Part shown: piece after piece, positions 29,123 to 39,212 of the stretch
How the letters are laid out: each line of letters begins with the position of its first letter
How positions within the stretch are numbered: position 1 is the first letter of the stretch
Assembly (NCBI GenBank): GCA_902651635.1
Contig: CACRSC010000015.1
Location: 17,415-57,463 of the forward strand
DNA length: 40,049 nucleotides
From: Mastigamoeba balamuthi
Lineage: Eukaryota > Evosea > Mastigamoebida > Mastigamoebidae
Direction: 5' to 3'
Translations under genes and position numbers: made by a program
Notes under the pieces: model-generated
Databases searched by the model: none
Seen by the model: the letters and a program-made list of their open reading frames with translations, nothing else
What the model was told of the DNA's origin: nothing

Positions 29123-32100
29123 ATGAGAAAAACACTGCTGCTCGCCGGCACGGTGCTGCTGGCCCTGGCCACAGCCACCCGCGTCGCAACCATCTCCCCG
29201 CTCTATGTCTCGCTGTCCTCGGCCGCTGAGCCGACGCTGTCGCTGCGCCACTGCTCGTACCAGGGTCCGTCGACGTTTCTTCCAGGGCTTTTTCACCGCG
29301 TCTTTAACTTCTTCTCGCCTTTGCAACCCCCTGTGCAGCTTACGTCACCCAGCGTTCGGGGGCGTCGGCGGACTTCCTGTGGGAGCTCGTGGACCTGGGC
29401 GCCAACAAGGTCGCCCTGCGCCCCGCCGCCTTCACGTCGCTGCTGCTGTGCTCGCTCGACGGCTCCGACCTGACTCTCGAGGCTCTCCCCGCCTCCGCAC
29501 CTCAGGTGCAGTCTCGCCCATCTGCCCGTTCTTGCGATTACTCACGCTCGAGGTCCAGTGCACGTTCACGAGGGTGTCGGGGCTGACGGGCAGCAACCAC
29601 CTCACGCTGATGATGGGGTCGAAGTACCTCTCCGTCCTCGGCGCCCTCGACGGCTCCTGCGCCCAGAACCTCAGGGCCCCCGAGTCCTCGGTCGGCCTCG
29701 TCGCGTCGCCCTCCAAGGCCGCGGCCACGTGGATCGCCACGACGTCGTCGGTCGTGACGCTGACGCACACGCTCAACAGCCAGCAGAGCATCAGCGTCAG
29801 GCACTGCAACTACGTCGCCTTCGCCACCCCCGTCGACTCGGTGGCGGACGACTTCAAGTGGATCGTCGAGAAGGCCGTCGACGGCGGCGATGGCGTGTCG
29901 CTGAGGTCGTACAACTTCCCGCAGCTGCACCTGGGCCTCGTCGAGGGCTCGCGCACCCGCCTGGGCGCCGTGCGCTGCAGCGCCAGGCCCGGGGACTGCT
30001 CGTTCATCCGCGGCAACAGCGACACGGGCGCAATGACGCTCTTCCTCAAGAGCGCCGGCAAGTACGTGGCGCTGGGCAGGACCCTCACTACGGGGCTCGT
30101 GGGGTGCAAGTTCGCCGCACCGTCGGTGGACCTGGCGCTGGACGACGTCCCGACGAGGTGGGAGATCAACGCAGTGGCCGCGGCTCCCCGCACGGCGTCG
30201 CTGCAGGTCAGCGCGACCAAGAGGCACAGCATCAGCCCCATCCTCTACGGCATCTTCTTCGAGGGCACGCAGCACATAACTGCACTGCCAGCACAACGAG
30301 CGTGCCGACTGACTCCCTACCTGTGCCTTTCCCGCAGAGATCAACTTCGCCGGCGACGGTGGCCTATACGCGGAGCTCATCCGCAACCGCGACTTTGAGG
30401 CGCTGGGCAGGGGCGACCTCGGCGACGGTCGCAGGGACGTGAACCCCAACACCAAGGACTTCAGGCCCTGGACCTGGCAGACGCTGGCGGGCACCGCGAG
30501 CGTCGCGACCGACTTCACCACGCAGCCGTTCCAGACCAACCCTGCAGTGCTCTCTGTCCAGCTCGGAGCATCGTCCTCGGTGCGCTCCCCCAGCGCCGTC
30601 TCCTAAGCGCGTGAACGAGAGCGACTGACCCGGACGCCCCGAACTCAGGCACAACTGAGGAACCCGGGTTTCTGGGGCATCAACTGCCGCAAGGGGATGT
30701 CGTACAGCGGCAGCGTCTACGTCCGCTCGACCACCAACGCCAGGCTCGTCGCGTCTCTGGTCGTCGACGGGTCCGCCGTGTCGACGAGCGCCGTGGTCAC
30801 GTCCAAGCCCGGATGCTGGAAGAAGTACGAGTTCTCGTTCGATGGCATCGTCGACAGGCCCGACGCCGCCTTCTCGCTCACGGTCGAGGCCGACAAGAGC
30901 GGCACCGTGTGGCTGGACAGCGTCTCCCTGGTCCCTGGTGATGCTGTGATGGGGTGCGACGAGTCTCCTCTTCGCCCTCGGGGAATTTCGTTTGCGTCTC
31001 ACACGGGAGCCCGTGCAGTCTGTTCCGCAAGGACGTGTTCGACTACGTCCTGGGCCTCAAGCCCTCGTTCGTGCGGTTCCCTGGTGGCAACTACCTCGAG
31101 GGCAACACGATGGAGACCCACTGGGACTGGAAGAAGTCTCTCGGCGACCCGGCGTCGCGCCCGGGGCACTACAACGACGCGTGGGGCTACTGGACCACGG
31201 ACGGCCTCGGCATGCACGAGTACCTCCTGTTCTGCGAGCTCCTCAACTCCAAGCCGCAGCTGTCCGTCTTCACTGGCTACTTCCTGACCCGCAGGTACAT
31301 CCCCATCGAGCAGAGCGACCAGTTCATTTACGATGCCCGTACGACCTCTTCTCCCCCCCTTCAGCCCTTGCGCTCCTCTCCAACGATCTGTCCCGGCTCA
31401 CACTCACCTACCTCATCCGCCGTCTGCTCGCTCTCTGGCTGTCGCAGTGGACGCGATCGAGTACGCCAACGGCGACGTGCACACTCCGTACGGGAGGATG
31501 AGGGTTGCCGCCGGCCACCCGGCGTCGTTCAACATGGACAGGGTTGAGGTCGGCAACGAGGAGGCGCTGCAGGACGAGTACAGGACGCACTACAACAACA
31601 TCACCCGCGGCATCTGGTCCAGGCACCCCGAGATGCAGGTGGTGGCCTCGGGCTGGTGGGGCCCCGACATGAAGGGCAACCCGTGCCTCAGCGGCTCGCG
31701 CTGCGACGCGTGGGACGAGCACTACTACAGGGAGCCCGACACGATGGCGGCTATGTCGACGTGGTACGACAGGTACGACAGGAGGCTGCCCCCTGTGTTC
31801 GTCGGCGAGTACGCCGGGGCCGACTTCACCAAGGAGAGCCCCGAGAGCATCCAGCAGGCCGTGTCCGAGGCGGCGTTCATGATCGGCTTCGAGCGCAACG
31901 CCGACATCGTGGTGCAGTCGTCGTTCGCCCCGCTGTTCCGCCACACGCAGGGCACGCAGTGGCGCTACGACATGATCTGCTACAACTCCAGCGCCATCTA
32001 CGCTATGCCTGCCTACGACGTCCAGAGGCTCTTCCGCGTCGAGCAGTGCGACCACACCCTCGAGTCGGTCTTCTCGGGGCCCGAGTCCGCCGGCCGCATC

Positions 32101-32373
32101 ACCTCGGTGGCCTGCGTGCAGCAGACCGGCAGCGTCGTGGTCAAGGTCGTCAACTACGGCGCCACCGACCTCGTCGTCGACGTCGACCTCTCGGCCTTTG
32201 GGCACTCGGGTCACCGCGCGAGGCTCGTGACGCTCGAGTCTGCGACGCCCTTCGCTGCCAACGACCTCGACAACCCGCACTTTGTGCAGTCGGCCGAGAC
32301 GTACGCCACGTTCGAGGGCAGCCACGCGTCGCTGGCCATGCCCCCTTACTCCCTGGTGATCGCCATCTTCTAG
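29123..32373 (+). CDS. Secreted GH51 alpha-L-arabinofuranosidase with AbfB-like domains
   Basis: Seven exons (29123-29264, 29339-29505, 29553-30264, 30338-30579, 30649-30953, 31019-31338, 31448-32373) give 937 residues. A signal peptide (about 1-20) is followed by roughly 310 residues of Cys- and His-containing beta repeats (SLRHCSYQ, SVRHCNYVAF, SLRSYNFPQLHL) like the AbfB/CBM42 trefoil that binds arabinose side chains. The GH51 domain starts at SPILYGIFFEEINFAGDGG, with FVRFPGGNYLEG, acid/base Glu667 in VEVGNEE and nucleophile Glu750 in VFVGEYAG. It should release L-arabinose from arabinoxylan, arabinan or arabinogalactan outside the cell. AbfB is more usual with GH54, so this pairing is uncommon. 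Exon 3 may start at 29559 instead. Intron 3 is of the GC-AG class. Confidence 0.88.
30265..30337 (+). other. GC-AG intron in the GH51 gene
   Basis: The junction reads TTCGAGG|GCACGC...CCCGCAG|AGATC. Its 73 nt are not a multiple of three; removal gives GIFFEEINFAGDGG, the exact family sequence. The donor is the same GCACGC as in the TTLL and hemerythrin introns. Confidence 0.75.
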
Positions 32374-32689
32374 ATACACTACAGGCAGACCGCCTGCCTT
32401 CATGAACAGCTGGGAAAGAGAAACACAGTTCGCATGAACAACCCCGAGACTCCGTTCTCTGCCCCAGATCACATATCGATGAACATTTTCAACCCGTGTT
32501 GAAGGCGGTCTCGGTGATACGTCTCGCAGATTTGAGAACAGGACTGGATAGGCTTTTTCCCTAGAAAAAACGGGCCCGCAGATTGCCGGTGTTGATGAAC
32601 GAATATCTCATGGTTGTACGGCGCCTTTTTCATAAAGTAGTTCCTCTAGCCTTTTCTGTGCCTCGTTTATTGCCATTGCCCCGTGACCC
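32374..32689. promoter_or_regulatory. Intergenic with GAATATCTC element
   Basis: No gene is seen in these 316 bp. GGTGATACGTCTCGC (near 32513) and CGAATATCTCATGG (near 32600) resemble the recurrent element; the latter is about 85 nt before the next start codon. Promoter role inferred. Confidence 0.3.
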
Positions 32690-33852
32690 ATGAGGACCAC
32701 CGGAGCACGCTTCTGCCCCCACAAGAAGAGGACGCTCTCTGCCGTGCTCCTCGCAGCAGCTGTCCTTCTAGTGCTGCTGCCGTGCGCAAGCAACGCCGGA
32801 GTCACCCGTCGTCTCAGCGGGGCCTCCGGGGCCGTCGGGGCCGCCAAGCCTGTGCCCGCGCCCGTCTCTGCAAAGACCAGCTCCCCTGCCACCGCCAAGG
32901 ACGGTGTGCTCCGCCAGGGCGACATGTTCTACCACATCGCCCTCATCGGGTGCCTACCAGACCCCCGCTTCTCATTGTTTCCCGCTCGTTCTATTTTTGG
33001 CGGGATTGTGTTCCCCACACATCAATCGTGTTGAGTTTGCTTGCTCAATATCCGATGCCCACTATCCTTCCACGAGCTCACCCTCGCAATCTCTCCGGCT
33101 CAGCACGGCTGTGTTCGGAGGCAGCGTCGCGGTGTCCGTGGCGATGGCCTTGATCGTTAGCACTGTGCTCAAGGGCTACTGGTGCGCACCTGCGACCTGC
33201 GGTGTCCCGTCCTTTTTCAAAACCGCTCAAAAATGATCCGTGTGACCTCAGGGCCTCTGCCGTGGATGCTGGGGAGGTGCAGAGCGCAGGAGTGATCCAA
33301 GTGAACTCTGTGATGCTGCGGCCCGCAAACATAAGAGATCCCACGATGCGCCGCAGGAGCACCGGCAACAGCCCCAACGCCGCAGGCACTGGCACCGCGG
33401 TCTGCACCAACACGTGCAGCGTGGACACCCGTCGTGATGCCTCCACGGACACGAGGGACAACGACGGGAGCGACAGCCTCGGAGTGGCACCCGCCGTCAA
33501 GAGGCAGCAGGAGAACGAGAAGCTCAACAACGACGACGACGTGGCCAAGCAGGACGACGACGTGGTGAGCCTGACCATGCAGCTCGCCGTGCTGGGCAGC
33601 ACCGTGGACAAGCAGCGGAAGAAGGAGAAGGAGCAAACAGCGATCATCGCCCAGGAACGCAGGGAGCTGGCAGCTGCACTGGCGAGGGTCGCAGCCCTCG
33701 AGGCCGAGATCGCTGCGTCCAGGACCCGCTCGCAGAGGGTTGGCACCCCTGCCAACGCCAAGCAGCACAGCGACCACGAGGTGGAGCAGCAGCAGCCCAC
33801 GACAGACGCTGCCCCGACGAAGGGGACCTCGGCGGTGCTCACCAACGCCTGA
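32690..33852 (+). CDS. Unknown protein: two membrane segments and coiled coil
   Basis: Exons 32690-32949, 33104-33181 and 33252-33852 join in phase to 312 residues. Residues about 16-36 (TLSAVLLAAAVLLVLLPCAS) form a signal peptide or first membrane helix. A Pro/Ala/Ser linker leads to a long hydrophobic segment made by the first splice (HIALIGTAVFGGSVAVSV...), about residues 82-108. The rest is soluble: a polar region with a Cys-containing stretch, an acidic run (NNDDDVAKQDDDVV), and a coiled coil around residues 215-275 (KQRKKEKEQTAII, LAAALARVAALEAEI). It may be a membrane protein with a cytoplasmic coiled coil. I recognise no family. Confidence 0.5.
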
Positions 33853-34196
33853 GGCCTTTCCCAATGAGACTCCAACCGAGTAGAGAGGGCTTGAATCCGA
33901 CCTATGTGCCGGTGGGAACCACCCCATTGGTATACGTGTTGACGAAGATTCATCTAGCATAATGTCAGCAGGAGACGAGGGGGGTGATCACCTCAAAACC
34001 AATGGCACAGCTCAGAAATAATGGGTGATGTTGCTCGAACTCTTCCGCGCGCGAAGAGGAAATGGAAACAACAATCTCAAACTGAACCTGAGAGGAAAGG
34101 ATCTGCTAGAGAGAATTCTCGGAATATCTTCCACAGATACACCTCAGACCAGAAAAGTGGGCGCGCGGGGTTTGTGGCGAGGGACAAGGACCACCG
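33853..34196. promoter_or_regulatory. Intergenic before the syntaxin gene
   Basis: No gene is seen in these 344 bp. GGAATATCTTCC near 34120 and AGATACACC near 34135 lie 60-80 nt before the syntaxin start, of the same type as other upstream elements. Confidence 0.3.
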
Positions 34197-35967
34197 ATGC
34201 TCGACCGTCTCGATCAGCTGCGGGTACCCGCCCGCGCGTCTCTCGCCCGCTCTCACTGTGGCCCCCGCGCCCGCGCAGCAACTGGCGCCCGAGTCGCCCG
34301 TCGACGACCTCGACATCGAGGAGGGCAAGAGCAAGAAGAAGAAGAAGGTCGAAGTCGACGACGACGAGGCCGCCGCCGTCGCCGACCCCAACGCCAGCCC
34401 CTTCATGGCCGACTTCTTCCTCGTGCGCGTCCACCGCGGCGCCTCCTCTTTGCGTTTTGCACCGCTTTTTTTCTCGCATTTGTTCTGCGCTGCCTGCGGA
34501 GATCGCCCCGGGGCAGTGGGGGGGAGGTGTCGCTGGGACGACGCTTCTCGGGCGTCTCTTGCGCCGAGATCCGGGTGGATGCGGGGCGGGGCAGCGGGAT
34601 GCGGGGGGTGCGCGTGGCGGCTGACGCGGACGAAACGTTTCTCTGCGGGTTTCTGCTGCGCAGGAGGTGGGGTCGGTCAAGGAGGTGATGGGGACCATCC
34701 GCCACAACATCTCGCAGCTGCAGGAGTTCGCCCAGGAGTCGGTCGTCAGCGTCGACAAGGAGGAGGACGCCGAGAGTGCGCTTCCCTCCCCCCGGGCCAG
34801 AGGCCGTATTTTTAGACCGCTGACCGCGGAGACGACGACTCTCTCCGCTGCACTTGCAGAGCGGAGCCAGGAGATGCAGGAGCTCATCTCGACGTCGAAC
34901 AACCTCGCGGGGCAGGTGCGCCAGCGCCTCGAGGCCATGAAGAAGGGCAACCAGCAGTACCAGTTCTCCAAGGAGGCGACCCCGACCGAGATCCGGTGAG
35001 GCAACTGCGCTGCGCTGCTCCTTTCTTTTTTAAAAATTGTTTTTCTCGCACACGGGTTACTTGAAATGCGTGCACTCCTTTTAACGCCCACTGGGCCGCG
35101 CGGAGTGCAGCATCAGGTCCAACATGCACAACACGCTGGTCACCAAGTTCATGGACCTCATGAAGGAGTACAACCAGGCCCAGACCGAGTACCAGAGGGC
35201 CGCCACCGAGAAGATCTCGCGCCAGTGCAAGATAGGTGCGCTCCTATCCCGCTTTCGGCATCATTTCTCGCCCTTTCCCAACCGAAAAACAAGATCCAAC
35301 AACGTTGATTTATCGGCAAATTTGCTGACATGATTCCCGCAGTCAAACCCGAAATGACCGAGGAGGAGGTCAAGGACGTGGTCGAGGCTGGCAACACGCA
35401 GATTTTCACTGACGCTATCCGCGGTGCGTCAGTTCTCCGAATACGACGCGTTTTGACCGATTTGGTGATTCCAAAAACCCGCAGACAAGGACCTGCACGA
35501 CGCTGCGAAGCAGGCGCTGAGCTACATCGAGAACAAGCACTCGGACATTGTCCGCCTCAACCAGTCCATCCAGGAGCTCCACCAGCTCTTCGTACGTTCC
35601 AGTCGACGAACAGCGTTCATGAGTGTTTATACTGTGTGCATTGCCGTTTCTCATGTCGTGTTGTCTTTACAGCTGGACATGTCGACGCTGGTGCAGTGCC
35701 AGGGAGAGATGATCGACCAGATCGAGTACAACTGCTCCAAGGCCGACGAGTTCATGGTCGACGCCGTCAACGAGCTGCGCAAGACCGGGAAGCTGCAGCG
35801 CGGCAACCGCAAGGTTCGTTTCGTATCGGGGCAGCGCAACGCGAAGCGGATCTCACTCGGTTGCGCAGAAAATGTGCTGCATCCTGATCATCGCGACAAT
35901 CGCGCTGATCATCATCATCGCCCCGATCCTGGGAGGCGTGCTGGGCACAAAGAGCAGATGGTCGTAG
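34197..35967 (+). CDS. Plasma-membrane-type syntaxin (Qa-SNARE)
   Basis: Nine exons (34197-34223, 34279-34422, 34664-34775, 34860-34995, 35111-35235, 35343-35423, 35485-35591, 35673-35813, 35869-35967) give 323 residues. It starts MLDRLDQLR, as in syntaxin-1/Sso1, followed by a longer acidic and Lys-rich insert. The Habc bundle is exons 3-5 (ending TKFMDLMKEYNQAQTEYQ). The SNARE helix has ELHQLFLDMSTLVQCQGEM with zero-layer Gln254, then IDQIEYN. The C-terminal anchor is residues 294-316. Qa-SNAREs assemble with Qbc and R-SNAREs to fuse secretory vesicles with the cell membrane. Six of eight introns have CG at donor positions +4/+5. Every splice is supported by phase and family alignment. Confidence 0.93.
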
Positions 35968-36425
35968 ACCACAGGGAGGCGCCTGGGCTGAATGGAGCGC
36001 GCCAGTAACCCAACTGTCTCCAACCAGGACCTCTAATGTGACGACGTTGTACCCTGTGCTGAGGGATTCCACCACATCCTCTGCACGATGGCTTTTCACC
36101 AACGTGTTATGATACAGTAACAGACAACTAACACACTCGAGTGGACCGGCAGGAAATCGTTTCTCTTCCAAAAGATGGTACGCACCCTGATATCAGCATC
36201 GACAGGGCCTTGGGCATTTCGTTGATGAACACGTAGGACAACGATGTCTGATCTGCCATTTTGGCACGGTAACAACGCACTCTACGAATCCTGACTAGCA
36301 CTCTGTATCGCAAGTGCAGCACTCACCCCCAGTATTTTGGCGTTAGTGGTGGCGTCAGAGTCGAAATTTCTCAAATTCTCCTCTGATTTCCCCCATAAAT
36401 ATCTCTCCTCAATTCGCCGACTTCC
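35968..36425. promoter_or_regulatory. Intergenic between syntaxin and trehalase
   Basis: AAATATCTCTCC near 36398 lies about 25 nt before the trehalase start, the closest example of the recurrent element to an ATG. On the minus strand a possible first exon (ATG at 36259, MADQTSLSYVFINEM; donor GTGCGT after 36186; acceptor before 36127) opens a frame that runs on antisense through the syntaxin 3' exons without a sensible end. I do not call it a gene. Confidence 0.3.
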
Positions 36426-38696
36426 ATGACGCGAGTGGCGTTCACTTTTGCTTCGGTCATCTGGCTGCCCGCCCTTCTAGCGACTGCGCAGCCGGCATGC
36501 CTCACCATATTCTGCGACGAGCGGCTGCTGGAGATTGTCCGCCAGTCGCGGCTGTTTCCCGACTCGAAATCCTTCACAGGTGCCCTCTGATATCTCTCCG
36601 CTGTCGACCGACTGACCCCCGGGCCTGCTGGATCAGACACGCCGCTGCTGAGGCCCCAGAGGGTGGTCCGTGAGGACCTGTTATCGCTCGGTCCGGCGCC
36701 CAACAGGACCGCCATCTCCGGGTTCCTTGCGCGAAACTTCAACTGGAGTCTCTGCGCAGACGCCTCCTCTGCGACGTCTTCGTCTTCTGACGGGGCCACG
36801 CCATGCGTGGTCGACGGCGCGGGGAGCGACATCGAGCAGTGGTCGCCACTTGATTGGACACCTGTGCCGCCAGCCCTTGAAGCCCTCACGGACGCCGAGC
36901 TGCGGAAATGGTCGCTAGAGGTGCACTCGCTGTGGAACATACTCGGGCGGGTACATACTCCACTCCACCATACGGCTTGTTGCTCAATGCTCCGAACAGA
37001 GGGTGAGAGACGACGTGCTCCTCAACCCCGAGAGGCACTCGTTGATGGCGGCTCCGCACCCATTCATCGCACCTGGGGGCAGGTTTCGCGAGTTCTACTA
37101 CTGGGATACGTATTGGATCATCCGTGGCCTCATCGTAGCTCAGCATCTTCGACGACACGTTCTCACGAGACCCCGACAGATCTCTCGGATGCACGACACG
37201 GCGTTGGGAATGGTCAAGAACATGCTGTGGGTGCAAGAAGCGACTGGCCTCGTACCCAACGGAGCGCGGTCATACTACACGACACGCTCGCAGCCCCCAC
37301 TGCTTACACTGATGGTGGAGGACTGCTACGCTGCCCTTGCTGCCGATGGAAGAGACGAAGATGCTGCTGAGCTTCTCGGGCAGTCGTTTCATGTGTTGTT
37401 GAAGGACTACGAGTGGTGGATGACCGAGCCGAATACTGTGGTGGTGATGGACAAGGAGGGCAGAAACCACACGCTCAACAGGTACTACGCGCGATCTGAT
37501 AGGCCCAGGCCCGAGGGCTACGCCCAGGATGTGGAAGTGGCGAAGGAGGTGCCCCCAAAGCAGCGCAGTGCGTTGTGGAGAGAGATTGCAACGATGGCCT
37601 TCAGCGGGCTGGACTTCAGCAGTAGGTGGTTCCAACCGGGTAAGGGGCTGGCCAGTGCCAGGGCCACGAGAATTGTTCCTGTTGACCTCAATAGCATATT
37701 GCACGCTGTCGAGCAAGCCATGGCCAAAATCTCGTTGCTGAACAATAGGTCTGACCTCAGCTCTCTGTTCACTGCCAGGGCCCATGCCAGGGTGCGTAGC
37801 CGGCAACTGTACACTCGAAGCTGAGCTGACGCATGTGCAGGCAGCAGCGATCAATGCTGTGATGTGGAAGAGCTGCGGTATGTGGGACGACTACCTCATT
37901 CCACATGCAGGGGACCCCGTTGGGGTCAATCAGAGCGAATGCCAGTTCTTCCCACACTCAGTCATGCCCCTCTGGAGTGGCGCCCACAAGGTGGTGACTG
38001 CTTATTCACTCGTTGGGCGTCACATTAACTAAGATGCTCTCACACATTTCAAAGGGCTTTGTGGACGGAAAGGTGGTTGCTATGGCTGTTCGGAGGTCTG
38101 GGGTGCTAGACTACCCTGGAGGAGTGCCGTCATCAACGGTCGATTCAGGACAGCAGTGGGACTTTCCCAACGTGTGGGCGCCGCACCAGTGGTTCGTTGT
38201 TCAGTCCCTTGAGGCTGCTGGGGACAGCGAAGCAGCCAGAGAGCAGGCGATGAAGTGGTTGCGGTCAGCGCACAAGGGCTGGATAAGACACGGAGCTATG
38301 TTCGAGAAGTATGACTGTCGAGTGGCTGGTGTTCCTGGAGGAGGGGGTGAGTACCCCAACCAGGTGGGCTTTGGGTGGACAAACGGTGTCACTCTCGAGT
38401 TCCTTGTGACCTACAGCTCGCCTACTACAGGGAGCCTGTCGTACTGGATCACGTACGCATCAGAATACTAATTTGTCCTGATTCTCTCCTCAAACAGCAT
38501 CGCAATGCCTGTGACTTTCGTTGGTGTCATGCTCCTTTGCGGGATCACTGCATTCGTCTTTATCCTGCGGAGGAAGGAGCGTGCTCGCCTCGTGGTCTCG
38601 GTCGAGAATCACAACTTGATCGAAAACGAACAAGAGAGTGATCAGAGCACGCAAAGCGAAATCTACATGCATTCCCTACACCGTAACCACGTGTAG
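36426..38696 (+). CDS. Membrane-anchored GH37 trehalase
   Basis: Seven exons (36426-36579, 36637-36950, 37000-37134, 37180-37791, 37841-37990, 38034-38452, 38498-38696) give 660 residues. A signal peptide (about 1-21) precedes a family 37 trehalase with signature 1, PGGRFREFYYWDTYW (181-195), IPNG-like VPNGARSYY, catalytic acid Asp346 in SGLDFSSRW, signature 2 QQWDFPNVWAP, and catalytic base Glu546 in FEKYD. It splits trehalose into two glucoses. The last exon adds a membrane helix (598-618), RRK stop-transfer and a 40-residue acidic tail, making a type I surface protein. If the last intron is retained, a stop at 38469 gives a soluble 145-residue exon end without the anchor. The 45-nt intron 3 is in frame but its removal restores family length. 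Confidence 0.9.
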
Positions 38697-38733
38697 TTCT
38701 TACTCTCTTGGAAGTCAGAGAGTGCATGTAAGC

Positions 38734-38739
38734 AATAAA
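38734..38739 (+). terminator. Poly(A) signal of the trehalase gene
   Basis: AATAAA lies 38 nt after the TAG stop at 38694-38696, in GCAATAAAAAAC. Confidence 0.6.
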
Positions 38740-39212
38740 AAACAAGAACAAAGTACTGGTTTCTCTCACTGGCACGGTCACACGAGCGTCGTAACCCCCT
38801 TGCTTTTGGAGATGTTTCGGTACCTGTGAGTCTAGAAGTGGCCGATGAACAGGAACGCGGGGATCCGAGAAACGCGGTCAAGACACGCCGCTCTTGACGG
38901 ATCGACCGCGACCGTGAGCGCAATGGCGGCGTCTGGGGTATCACTACTGACGTCGAACGGGAACTCGTACTATTAACAACGTGACCACGGCACATCAACA
39001 GCGACTCAACCAGCCGCTAGCGTTGGTGGGTGGGTTCAGCGTACGTAGACGCAAGCCCCGTCGAGCCATAGTCGTGTCTGCACCATCAAGAAAATGATAG
39101 ACCTGCCCGAGCCATCTGAGGACGGCGTGAATGTTAGACACCGTACCTACGTCATCAATGTGTTGATTTCTGTCGTCAGCCGCAATCGCGTTCACATAGT
39201 CCGGCGGGCGAC
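38740..39212. other. No gene recognised (470 bp)
   Basis: Mixed sequence between two genes on the same strand. Reading frames are short on both strands, no tRNA-like arms were found, and the GATATC element is weak or absent (GGGTATCAC near 38937). It presumably holds the promoter of the ZZ/acyl-CoA synthetase-like gene. Confidence 0.4.

Noticed and set aside
35767-36259. Antisense two-exon gene candidate beginning MADQTSLSYV
   Set aside because: The first exon and splice look plausible, but the frame then runs antisense through syntaxin exons 8 and 9 with low-quality sequence and no family match.
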